Assembly (NCBI RefSeq): GCF_011761565.1
Contig: NZ_JAASRM010000001.1
Span: 2,666,139-2,730,138, forward strand
Origin: Rhizomicrobium palustre
Lineage (GTDB): Bacteria; Pseudomonadota; Alphaproteobacteria; Micropepsales; Micropepsaceae
Reading direction: 5' to 3'
Length of the DNA stretch: 64,000 bases
The translations under genes and the position numbers were made by a program. The stretch's first letter is position 1, and each line of letters opens with the position of its first letter. The notes beneath the pieces are model-generated. The model made no database searches, was not told the origin of the DNA, and saw only the letters and a program-made list of their open reading frames with translations. Of this stretch, positions 8,691 to 16,550 are shown piece by piece.

Positions 8691-9941
8691 ATGGTTACTG
8701 GTGCAGCATTGGTAAGCACCATGGTCCGGATTCTTCTCCTCATCATTTATGCCCTGGCGAGCGCCACGCTCGGTTGCCTGGCCGGGATGGTGCAGGGTCT
8801 GTCCACCGGCATCACCGCCGGTGCGATAGTCTTTTTGTTCATGACCCAGATTCATGGCGCGATCAGCCGCCGCCGTGAGGTGAAGGCGCATAAAAAAGAT
8901 ATCGTTGGGCTGAAACGTGCGAGCGCTGCTTTCGCCAAGGCCATCAGCGAAACCCAGGCACGGGTGGACGACGTCACCAAGACCATGGAAGCGCGCACCT
9001 CCGCCCAGAACAAGAAAATCGTTTCTGAACTTCAGGTGCTCGAAAGCCTGATGAAGGAATTCACCCATCGCATTTCGGAAAAAGCCAAGCATGAGGCAGG
9101 CGGACGACGCGCCGGCCCGCAGGCTGATCTTGCCCATGTCGGCGAGCCCGAAATGCTGGAAATGATCCGCGCCTCGCTCGAGGAAAACCGCGTTGATCTC
9201 TATCTGCAGCCGACCGTTTCATTGCCGCAGCGCAAAGTGCGTTTCTATGAAGCGCTGTCGCGTTTGCGTGCCGAGAACGGCTCGGTAATCATGCCCGCGC
9301 AATATATCAAGATCGCCGCGCCTGCCGGTCTGATGAGCGTGGTCGATAATCTTCTGCTCTTCCGCTGCGTGCAGATCGTGCGCCGGATGATGACCCGCAA
9401 TCGTTCCATCGGCGTCTTCTGTAATATATCGGGCGACACACTGCGCGATGCGGAATTCTTCCCGCAATTCCTCGATTACATGCAGCATAACCGCGATCTC
9501 GGCGGCCAGATGGTGTTCGAATTCTCGCAAGAGGCCGTCTTGAAGGCGGGTCGCGAGGGCGAGGCCAATCTGAAGCGCCTTAACTCGCTCGGCTTCGCGC
9601 TTTCGATGGATAACATCAAGACGCTTGCGCTCGATTTCGGAAAGCTCCGCCAGATGGGCTTTTCCTACATCAAGGTGCGCGCTGATATGCTGACCAAGGG
9701 CATGGGCGCTGCTGGCGCCGCTGTCGCCGCAGAGGATTTCAAGAACCTTCTCGCCCGTCATGGCCTCGACCTCATCGCCGAGCGCGTTGAAGACGAAAAG
9801 ACCGTGCTGCAGCTCCTCGATTACGCGGTGGATTTCGCGCAAGGCTATCTCTTCGGCGAACCGCGCGCGGTGCGCGGCGAAATGATCAGCGCCGCCGAAA
9901 AGCCCGCCGCCTCGGTCATCCCCTTGCGCAAGTCGGCTTAA
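8691..9941 (+). CDS. tipF: Membrane-anchored, degenerate EAL-domain protein, TipF-like
   Basis: A 416-residue protein with two N-terminal membrane helices (about residues 11-30 and 36-55), a long coiled coil (about 65-130) and an EAL domain (about 155-395). This layout matches Caulobacter TipF, a c-di-GMP effector that positions flagellum assembly at the new pole. The EAL triplet is at 187-189 (FYEALSRL) and EFSQE supplies a metal-binding glutamate. The canonical DDFG stretch is DNIK (about 306-309), and KID is KVR, so phosphodiesterase activity is doubtful. The start may be ATG 8721, which places the first helix at the N-terminus. An 8-bp inverted repeat (8643-8650/8679-8686) sits upstream. 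Confidence 0.72.
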   Translation: MVTGAALVSTMVRILLLIIYALASATLGCLAGMVQGLSTGITAGAIVFLFMTQIHGAISRRREVKAHKKDIVGLKRASAAFAKAISETQARVDDVTKTMEARTSAQNKKIVSELQVLESLMKEFTHRISEKAKHEAGGRRAGPQADLAHVGEPEMLEMIRASLEENRVDLYLQPTVSLPQRKVRFYEALSRLRAENGSVIMPAQYIKIAAPAGLMSVVDNLLLFRCVQIVRRMMTRNRSIGVFCNISGDTLRDAEFFPQFLDYMQHNRDLGGQMVFEFSQEAVLKAGREGEANLKRLNSLGFALSMDNIKTLALDFGKLRQMGFSYIKVRADMLTKGMGAAGAAVAAEDFKNLLARHGLDLIAERVEDEKTVLQLLDYAVDFAQGYLFGEPRAVRGEMISAAEKPAASVIPLRKSA

Positions 9942-9972
9942 AGCTATCGTTTCTTGGCGCGTTACCTTAATT

Positions 9973-10116
9973 TGTCATCCAGGCCAAACGTGCGCTGCGA
10001 AGCAGCGTGCGTGCAGAGCCGGGACCCACTTCAAAATCTGAGCAATGTCTGGGTGGGTCCCGGATCGCGCCGATGTGCCCGGTGACATGATCGTCGCGGG
10101 CGCGTCCGGGATGACA
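9973..10116. repeat. Palindromic intergenic repeat, family D
   Basis: The 320-base gap between the TipF-like and HAD genes holds a compound palindrome: TGTCATCC (9973) pairs with GGATGACA (10109-10116), and CCGGGACCCAC (10019-10029) pairs perfectly with GTGGGTCCCGG (10053-10063). A small hairpin, GCGCTGC-gaa-GCAGCG, is also present. The TGTCATCC...GGGTCCCGG pattern is typical of interspersed repeats in alphaproteobacteria. A further TGCCT/AGGCA hairpin near 10180-10199 lies downstream. No coding sequence is seen in this gap. Confidence 0.8.
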
Positions 10117-10262
10117 GGATGGGGCACGTAAACACAAAAGCGATAACCTGCCCCTCGAAGGAGGGTGTGTTTGTTGGGTGCCTTGGCCTGCCCAGGCAGA
10201 CGGGCTATAGCCATCTGGAATTTCCGGTGGCCCTTCGCCGCCTTATCTGAAGTAGCGGATTG

Positions 10263-11108
10263 ATGAACGGTTTTCCTGTCCTGACCCCAGGCCTTGGCTC
10301 CATTGCGGGCGAGTACGACGCGCTGATTTGTGATGTTTGGGGCGTGGTGCATGACGGCGTTGCAGCCTATCCGCGAGCCGTGGAGGCGCTCACGCGTTTT
10401 CGCAAAGAGCGCGGGCCGGTTGTGCTTCTCTCTAATGCACCCAGGCCGCCCGATGGGGTTGCTGCGATTCTCGACAAAATGGGTGTCTCGCGTGAGGCCT
10501 ATGATGCCATCGTGACCAGCGGCGGCGCGGCGCGGCGTGAGCTCATCGCCCAGGCGCAAGGCAAGATCCTGAAGCTGCATCACATCGGGCCCGAGCGGGA
10601 CAACCCGGTCTATGATGGCCTCGACGTGGCATTGGTCGGCCCGGATCAAGCGGAGATCGTTCTCTGCACCGGCCTTTTCGACGACGATAACGAAACCCCG
10701 GCCGATTACGCCGAGAGCCTCGCGGTGCTGCGTGAGCAGGGGCTCACCATGATCTGTGCCAATCCCGATATGTTCGCCCCGCGTGGGGGAAAACTGGTGC
10801 ATTGCGCCGGGGGTATCGCCAAGGCCTATGAAAATATCGGCGGGGATGTCATTTATTACGGCAAGCCGAAGCCACCGATTTACGGCGATGTCTTGAAGTA
10901 TTTTTCGCCGGAATCGCGGGTTTTGGTGGTCGGGGATGCCCTCGAGACGGATATAGCTGGTGCCAACACCATGAGCTTGGATGCCTTGTTTGTGGCGCAT
11001 GGCCTCCATAAGGACGAGCTGGTGGACTTGACCGATGCGGCGCTCGCCAAATTGTTTGGCCATCACGGGCTGAAGGCCAGGGCAGCGCTCGACATTCTGA
11101 AGTGGTAA
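10263..11108 (+). CDS. HAD-superfamily class IIA hydrolase (NagD-like, TIGR01459 type)
   Basis: A 281-residue phosphatase-like protein of the HAD class IIA (NagD) branch. Motif I is DALICDVWGVVHDG, with Trp in place of the commoner Leu/Met, which is characteristic of the alphaproteobacterial TIGR01459 subfamily. Motif II is VLLSNAPRPP, the C2B cap lies in the middle, motif III is the lysine of YYGKPKPPIYGD, and motif IV is VVGDALETDIAGA. The substrate is unknown; nucleotide or sugar phosphates are likely. Start ATG 10263 (TTG 10260 adjacent). It is directly followed by ribF, an arrangement common in this class, so a role near flavin metabolism is possible. Confidence 0.9.
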   Translation: MNGFPVLTPGLGSIAGEYDALICDVWGVVHDGVAAYPRAVEALTRFRKERGPVVLLSNAPRPPDGVAAILDKMGVSREAYDAIVTSGGAARRELIAQAQGKILKLHHIGPERDNPVYDGLDVALVGPDQAEIVLCTGLFDDDNETPADYAESLAVLREQGLTMICANPDMFAPRGGKLVHCAGGIAKAYENIGGDVIYYGKPKPPIYGDVLKYFSPESRVLVVGDALETDIAGANTMSLDALFVAHGLHKDELVDLTDAALAKLFGHHGLKARAALDILKW

Positions 11109-11144
11109 AACGCTCCCCAAGAGCGTCAGCAATTGAGAGAGGGC

Positions 11145-12083
11145 ATGCGGGTATTCCGGCACCTCGCCGATGTGGCTCCAGAGTTTCAGGGTGCGGTTGT
11201 CGCCATCGGCAATTTCGATGGCGTCCATCTTGGTCATCGCGCGCTCATCCGGCATGCCCAGCAGCATGCACACGCCTTGAACGTGCCTTGCGCGGTGCTC
11301 TGTTTCGAGCCCTCTTCGCGTGAATTTTTCCGTCCCGGTTCCGAACCCGTGCGGCTGACACCGTTCCGCGGCAAGGCTCACCGCCTGGCGGCGCTGGGGG
11401 TGGATGCCATGTTCGCGCTGCCTTTCGATGCCGAGATGGCGCGTCAATCCGCTCAGGAATTCGTGCTGGGAACCTTGGTGGAGGGGCTGAAAGCTGCCTG
11501 TGTCGTGGTTGGCGCCGATTTCCGTTTCGGCCATGGCCGGGCCGGTGATTCGAGCGTCTTGGCTTATATGGGCGAGATGGAAGGCTTCTCCGTGGACGTT
11601 CTGCCGACCATCATGGCGGGCGGCGAAGACAAGATTTCCTCCACCCTGATCCGCAGTCTCATCAAGGCGGGCAAGCCCGAGGCCGCTGCGCGGCTTTTGG
11701 GGCGGCCCTTCGCGATCGAGGGGCGGGTGGAGCATGGCGACAAGCGGGGCCGCACCCTGGGATTTCCTACCGCCAATATGCAGCTCGATGGCTATATCCG
11801 CCCGGCGTTCGGGATTTATGCAGTTCGCGTAGGGGTTTACGAAGAGGATCAGGAGGTCGCTCGCTATAATGGGGTGGCTAATCTCGGCATAAGGCCGATG
11901 TACAAGACCGAAGAACCGCTGCTCGAGACCTTCCTTTTCGATTTCTCCGGTGACCTCTACGGCAAGCATCTCTCGGTAGAGTTGATTTCCTACCTCCGCG
12001 CCGAGGCGAAATTCGCCAGCGTCGACGATCTCGTCGCCCAAATGACCCGCGACAAAGAGCAGGCCAGGGCGATTCTGGGGTAG
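11145..12083 (+). CDS. ribF: Bifunctional riboflavin kinase / FAD synthetase
   Basis: Converts riboflavin to FMN and then FAD. The N-terminal adenylyltransferase domain has the GNFDGVHLGHRALI nucleotide-binding motif and the VVVGADFRFGHGRAGD loop, with ISSTLIR closing it. The C-terminal kinase domain has GRTLGFPTANM, YNGVANLGIRPMY and the catalytic-region ETFLFDF. The 312-residue length is typical. ATG 11145 gives MRVFRHL, which aligns with the MK-L-RG start of E. coli RibF; TTG 11133 is a longer alternative. It lies 36 bases behind the HAD hydrolase gene, probably in one operon. Confidence 0.96.
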   Translation: MRVFRHLADVAPEFQGAVVAIGNFDGVHLGHRALIRHAQQHAHALNVPCAVLCFEPSSREFFRPGSEPVRLTPFRGKAHRLAALGVDAMFALPFDAEMARQSAQEFVLGTLVEGLKAACVVVGADFRFGHGRAGDSSVLAYMGEMEGFSVDVLPTIMAGGEDKISSTLIRSLIKAGKPEAAARLLGRPFAIEGRVEHGDKRGRTLGFPTANMQLDGYIRPAFGIYAVRVGVYEEDQEVARYNGVANLGIRPMYKTEEPLLETFLFDFSGDLYGKHLSVELISYLRAEAKFASVDDLVAQMTRDKEQARAILG

Positions 12084-12112
12084 GGCGGGCAGGAAAGCGC
12101 CAATTCTTAAAT

Positions 12113-12225
12113 CGTCATGGCCGGGCTCCGACCCGGCCATCCATGTTTAAGCTTGGAAGAGCCTTTAAGGCGCGCACCAGGTTTCGCCGCCGCCTGGATG
12201 GCCGGGTCGGAGCCCGGCCATGACG
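12113..12225. repeat. Palindromic intergenic repeat, family B (perfect 31-bp arms)
   Basis: Arms at 12113-12143 and 12195-12225 are exact reverse complements over 31 bases (core ATGGCCGGGCTCCGACCCGG), separated by 51 bases. Each arm is itself nearly palindromic. It occupies most of the 340-base gap between ribF and ileS. Transcribed, it would fold into a very stable hairpin that could act as a transcript boundary. The remaining 200 bases before ileS show no gene; the ileS promoter must lie there. Confidence 0.9.
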
Positions 12226-12423
12226 GATATAGTGGAAACCAAATCCATCCCCTTCGCCCCGCTGGACCGGCTTCCATCCCCCTGATAGAAGGGCGCTTTC
12301 CGAACGGAAGGCGGAAATCCACCGATGGCACAGCGGCTGATCATCCGAATTTTCAGCCCGGCTCCGTGAGTTAACGGGGTCCGGGGAACGCTGCCGTCAT
12401 ATCCACCGCCAAGGCTCTATAAA

Positions 12424-15300
12424 ATGTCCAAAGATTCCGATCCCAGCGCGAAAGACTATCGCGCCACGCTGTTCCTGCCTCAGACCGATTTCCCGATGAA
12501 GGCCGGGCTTCCCCAGGCTGAGCCCAAATGGCTCGCCAAATGGGCCTCTGAAGACCTTTATGGCCGCATCCGCGCCGCCGCCAAGGGGCGCCCGCTTTTC
12601 ATCCTGCATGATGGCCCGCCGTATGCGAATGGCGAGATCCATTCCGGCACCGGCCTCAACAAGATCCTGAAGGATTTCGTAATCCGCTCGCAGACCATGA
12701 TGGGCAAGGACGCGCCTTACGTTCCGGGTTGGGACTGCCATGGCCTGCCGATCGAATGGAAGATCGAGGAAAAGTACCGCGCCGAAGGCAAGTCGAAAGA
12801 CAGCGTGCCGATCGATCAGCTGCGCAAGGATTGCCGCGAATTCGCGCTGAAATGGATCGATGTACAGCGCGGCCAGTTCAAGCGCCTCGGCATCATGGGC
12901 GATTGGGATCATCCCTACACCACCATGGCTTACAAGGCCGAAGCGGTGATCGCGGGCGAGCTGCACAAGTTCCTCGCCAATGGTCTGCTCTATCGCGGCT
13001 TCCGCCCTGTGATGTGGTCGCCGGTGGAAAAGACCGCTCTGGCCGAAGCCGAGATCGAATACCACGAGAAGCAATCGCCCACGATCTATGTGAAATTCCC
13101 GGTGGTCGCTGGTCCCGAGACCGGCGCGTCGGTGGTGATCTGGACGACCACGCCTTGGACCATCCCGGCCAACCGCGCCATCTCCTATTCGCCGACCATG
13201 GACTATGCCGTCTATGAGGTGAGCGAAGCGGGCGAGGGCGCCTTGGCTGTGGTTGGCGAGAAGTTGCTTCTCTCCGATGCGCTGGCCGAACAGGTGGCGA
13301 GCCATTCCAAGATCAAGATCACGCGCGTTGCAGCGGTTGATCCTTCCAAGATCACTTGCGCCCATCCCTTCCGCGGCAAGGGCTATGAGTTCGATGTGCC
13401 GCTGCTCGCGGGCGATCACGTCACCGCCGATACCGGTACGGGTTTTGTCCATACTGCGCCGGGCCATGGTGAAGACGACTTTGAGATCGTGCTGGAAAAG
13501 CTCGGCAAGGATTATCCCAACCGCAATCCCGATGCCTTCGCGGTCGTTACCGCCGATGGCGCCTTCGCGCCGAATGTGCCGCTCTTCGCGGGCAAATACA
13601 TTCTCTCGCGCGATGGCAAGAAGGATGGTGACGCCAATGGCGCGGTGATCAAGGAATTGATCGCCGACGGCAAGCTTCTGTCGAAAGGCACGCTGCGCCA
13701 CTCCTATCCCCATTCCTGGCGTTCGAAAGCGCCGGTGATCTTCCGCGCTACGCCGCAATGGTTCGCCGCGATGGATCAGGAATTCGAAGGCTCGAATGGC
13801 AAGACGCTGCGCCAGCTCGCCATGCAGGGCATTGCGGATACGAAATTCTATCCCGCCGCGGGTGCCAACCGCATCGGCTCGATGGTCGAAGGCCGCCCCG
13901 ATTGGGTGCTGTCGCGCCAGCGCGCTTGGGGCGTTCCGCTCGCCATCTTTGTCGAGAAGGCGACCGGCAAGCTGCTCAACGATCCGACCGTGAACGCGCG
14001 CATCATCGAAGCCTTCAAGGCTGAGGGTGCGGATGCCTGGTTCAATTCGCCCGCCTCGCGCTTCTTGGGCGAAGGCAAGAACCCGGACGACTACGAGCAA
14101 GTCAAAGACATCTTGGATGTCTGGTTCGATTCCGGCTCGACGCATGTCTTCACGGTGGAAGAGCCGATTGAGCCGTCGTGGTTCCAGAAGGACTTCGCCG
14201 ATCTTTATCTCGAAGGCTCCGATCAGCATCGCGGCTGGTTCCAGTCTTCGCTGTTGGAAGGCTGCGGCACCAAAGGCCACCCGCCGTACAAGGCGGTGCT
14301 CACCCATGGCTTCGTCCTGGATGAGAAGGGCTACAAGATGTCGAAATCGCTCGGCAACACGGTGCTGCCGCAGACGATCGCCGATCAGAACGGCGCCGAC
14401 ATCCTGCGCCTCTGGGCGGCCTCGTCCGATTTCACGCAGGATTTGCGTATCGGCGGCGAGATCATCAAGGCCAACGTCGAATCCTATCGCCGTCTGCGCA
14501 ACACCATCCGCTTCATGCTCGCCAATCTCGCGGGCTTTGCGGAAGAAGAGCGCATTGCCGTCAGCGAAATGCCGGAGCTGGAACGCTATATCCTGGCCAA
14601 GCTCGCCGAGCTCGACGCGCTGGTGAAGGAAGGCTACGCGGAATACGACTTCAACCGCGTCTTCAACGCCATCTTCAACTTCTGCACCAACGAACTCTCG
14701 GCGCTCTACTTCGACATCCGCAAGGACGCGCTCTATTGCGATAAGGCGACGTCTGTCCGCCGTCGCGCCTGCCGCACGGTGACCGATGAAGTCTTCCGCC
14801 GCATCGTGACCTGGCTGGCGCCCGTTCTGGTCTTCACCATGGAGGAAGCCTGGACGCTTCGTTACCCGAATGAAAGCGTCCATCTGCAAACCTTCACGGA
14901 TGTGCCCGAAGGCTGGGCCGCGCCCGCGCTGATCGAGAAGTGGACCCGCATTCGCGCCCTTCGTCGCGTCGTGACCGGTGCCCTCGAAGTGGCCCGCCGC
15001 GATAAGGTGATCGGCGCCAGCCTCGAAGCTGCCCCGGTGCTTTATGTGTCGGACGAAGCGGACGTCGATCTCCTCAAGGGCTTGGATCTGGCGGAAATCG
15101 CCATCACCTCAGGCGCCCATGTTTCGCAGCAGGAGCCGCCCGCAGATGCCTTCCGCCTCGCCGAGGTTGCAGGCGTCGCAGTTGCATTCCATCATGCCCA
15201 AGGCGACAAATGCGCGCGCTGCTGGATGGTACTACCTGACGTAGGCAAAAATGCCGATCATCCGGATCTGTGCGGGCGTTGCAGTGGGGCGGTGGGCTAG
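12424..15300 (+). CDS. ileS: Isoleucyl-tRNA synthetase
   Basis: Charges tRNA-Ile. The 958-residue, full-length class I synthetase has DGPPYANGEI before the HIGH box, PYVPGWDCHGLPIEW, the editing-domain signature (VVIWTTTPWTIPANRA, then TGTGFVHTAPGHGEDDF), WFDSGSTHVF and an intact KMSKS at 638-642. The C-terminal zinc knuckle (CARCW...CGRCSG) is present. The HIGH box reads HSGT (residues 73-76), so its last histidine is threonine. ATG 12424 sits in a weak ribosome-binding context. The stop is immediately followed by the lspA ATG, so ileS-lspA-lipoprotein is one operon, as in many proteobacteria. Confidence 0.97.
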   Translation: MSKDSDPSAKDYRATLFLPQTDFPMKAGLPQAEPKWLAKWASEDLYGRIRAAAKGRPLFILHDGPPYANGEIHSGTGLNKILKDFVIRSQTMMGKDAPYVPGWDCHGLPIEWKIEEKYRAEGKSKDSVPIDQLRKDCREFALKWIDVQRGQFKRLGIMGDWDHPYTTMAYKAEAVIAGELHKFLANGLLYRGFRPVMWSPVEKTALAEAEIEYHEKQSPTIYVKFPVVAGPETGASVVIWTTTPWTIPANRAISYSPTMDYAVYEVSEAGEGALAVVGEKLLLSDALAEQVASHSKIKITRVAAVDPSKITCAHPFRGKGYEFDVPLLAGDHVTADTGTGFVHTAPGHGEDDFEIVLEKLGKDYPNRNPDAFAVVTADGAFAPNVPLFAGKYILSRDGKKDGDANGAVIKELIADGKLLSKGTLRHSYPHSWRSKAPVIFRATPQWFAAMDQEFEGSNGKTLRQLAMQGIADTKFYPAAGANRIGSMVEGRPDWVLSRQRAWGVPLAIFVEKATGKLLNDPTVNARIIEAFKAEGADAWFNSPASRFLGEGKNPDDYEQVKDILDVWFDSGSTHVFTVEEPIEPSWFQKDFADLYLEGSDQHRGWFQSSLLEGCGTKGHPPYKAVLTHGFVLDEKGYKMSKSLGNTVLPQTIADQNGADILRLWAASSDFTQDLRIGGEIIKANVESYRRLRNTIRFMLANLAGFAEEERIAVSEMPELERYILAKLAELDALVKEGYAEYDFNRVFNAIFNFCTNELSALYFDIRKDALYCDKATSVRRRACRTVTDEVFRRIVTWLAPVLVFTMEEAWTLRYPNESVHLQTFTDVPEGWAAPALIEKWTRIRALRRVVTGALEVARRDKVIGASLEAAPVLYVSDEADVDLLKGLDLAEIAITSGAHVSQQEPPADAFRLAEVAGVAVAFHHAQGDKCARCWMVLPDVGKNADHPDLCGRCSGAVG

Positions 15301-15804
15301 ATGAATAAGCGTGATGCCGGGCTTTTGGCCGCTGGGGCGACCTTTGTGCTCGACCAGGCTTCCAAGATGATCCTTTTATACGGGGTGGGCTTCATGAACG
15401 CCCCGCGCGGCTACACCATTGAGGTATTGCCGTTTTTTAATCTGGTCATGGTCTGGAATCCCGGCATCAGCCTTGGTTTGTTTCCGGCATCCAGTGTGGA
15501 AGGCACCATGTTTCTGGCGACCTTCCAGATGGTGGCGGTGGGTTTGCTCAGTTGGTGGCTTTGGTTCGCCAAGAAGCCGATCCTCGCGATCGGGCTTGGC
15601 ATGGTGATCGGCGGGGCGCTTGGCAACCTGATCGACCGCCTGGTGTACTCACGTGTGGCGGACTTTTTTCACCTGCATGGCTTTGGCTATAATTTTTACG
15701 TTTTCAACGTTGCGGATGCAGCAATCACCTTCGGTGTTATCGGTTTGCTGTATGATGCTTTGACGAACCCCGAAACGCCCTCCGGCGCGGGACAGAAGGA
15801 GTAA
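15301..15804 (+). CDS. lspA: Lipoprotein signal peptidase (signal peptidase II)
   Basis: An inner-membrane aspartyl protease that cleaves the signal peptide of diacylglyceryl-modified prolipoproteins. The 167-residue, four-helix protein has the N-terminal LDQASK-like segment (VLDQASKMI), MVWNPGISLGLF in place of the usual NxGAAF, and both catalytic aspartate motifs, GNLIDRL and FNVADAAI. Zero intergenic bases after ileS. Its likely first substrate is encoded next door: the DUF3035 lipoprotein starts four bases downstream. Confidence 0.96.
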   Translation: MNKRDAGLLAAGATFVLDQASKMILLYGVGFMNAPRGYTIEVLPFFNLVMVWNPGISLGLFPASSVEGTMFLATFQMVAVGLLSWWLWFAKKPILAIGLGMVIGGALGNLIDRLVYSRVADFFHLHGFGYNFYVFNVADAAITFGVIGLLYDALTNPETPSGAGQKE

Positions 15805-15807
15805 GCG

Positions 15808-16419
15808 ATGACCATCCGTATGCTGCGCAATGCGGCGCTTTTGGCCGCTGCCGCCGTGGCCCTTGCCGGGTGCGATACGATTCGCAACGCCGCCGGCATG
15901 GACAAGAGCGCGCCGGACGAATTCGCCGTCACCACCAAGGCGCCGCTGGTGATCCCGCCGGACTTCAATCTTCTGCCGCCCCGCCCGGGTGCGGTGCCGA
16001 CCAATCAGGTCGAGCCGACGGAAGCCGCTGAAGATGCGCTGTTCGGTAACGATGCGGCGACCATCGCGGCGCAGTTGCCGAACACTTATAGCGACAGCGA
16101 GAAGATGCTCCTCGCCAATGCCAAGGTGCAGAACACCGATCCGCAGATTCGCCAGCATCTGGCCTCGGATTACAAGGGCATGATCGCCACCGATGACGGC
16201 TTCACCAAGGACATCCTGTTCTGGCAGAAGCCCAAGGAAGACACGACCAACGCCCCGCTCGACGCGGATAAGGAAGCCAAGCGTCTGGATAGCAAGCGCG
16301 CCGGTCAGCCCGGCGCCGCGCCTGCAGCAGGCGCGCCTGCTGCTTCCGGCCCGGCCAAGCCTGCGGAAGAGAAGAAAGAAGACAAGGGCTGGTTTGACGG
16401 CTGGTTCGACTGGTTCTGA
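15808..16419 (+). CDS. DUF3035-type lipoprotein
   Basis: A 203-residue predicted lipoprotein: the signal peptide ends in ALAGC (Cys at about residue 23). The conserved stretch SAPDEFAVTTKAPLVIPPDF is diagnostic of the DUF3035 family found after lspA in many Alphaproteobacteria. The C-terminal third is alanine/proline-rich and ends in a Trp/Asp/Phe motif (GWFDGWFDWF). Function is not established; the fixed position beside lspA and before M16 peptidases suggests an envelope role. Four bases separate it from lspA. Confidence 0.85.
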   Translation: MTIRMLRNAALLAAAAVALAGCDTIRNAAGMDKSAPDEFAVTTKAPLVIPPDFNLLPPRPGAVPTNQVEPTEAAEDALFGNDAATIAAQLPNTYSDSEKMLLANAKVQNTDPQIRQHLASDYKGMIATDDGFTKDILFWQKPKEDTTNAPLDADKEAKRLDSKRAGQPGAAPAAGAPAASGPAKPAEEKKEDKGWFDGWFDWF

Positions 16420-16440
16420 TCGACTGACTTTTTGACTTTC

Positions 16441-16484
16441 GCGCTTTCGGACGGAAAACCGGCTTCCACTTTTCCTGAAAGCGC
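16441..16484 (+). repeat. Short interspersed repeat, family C, copy 1
   Basis: A 44-base element with terminal inverted repeats GCGCTTTC...GAAAGCGC and a CTTTTCCTGAAAGCG end. A second copy in the opposite orientation is at 58557-58599, identical at most positions outside the centre. It lies between the lipoprotein stop and the terminator at 16508. Confidence 0.8.
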
Positions 16485-16507
16485 TACGCTGGCGTATACT
16501 CAGCAGT

Positions 16508-16537
16508 GGGCGGGAGAGTCCCGCCCGAGGCTTTTTT
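16508..16537 (+). terminator. Terminator ending the ileS-lspA operon
   Basis: A perfect 8-bp stem (GGGCGGGA/TCCCGCCC, loop GAG) is followed by GAGGCTTTTTT. It lies only 14 bases before the M16 start at 16551, so it is within, or directly before, the leader of the next gene. Confidence 0.8.
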
Positions 16538-16550
16538 GGCGATCCGCAAG

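Noticed and set aside
9975..12140. A 721-codon minus-strand open frame opposite the HAD and ribF genes
   Set aside because: Both sense genes are secure and the antisense product shows no recognisable domain; it also runs through a repeat element.
12397..14889. An 830-codon open frame on the minus strand opposite ileS
   Set aside because: It lies fully inside a certain gene and has no family features; it comes from high-GC codon bias of the sense strand.
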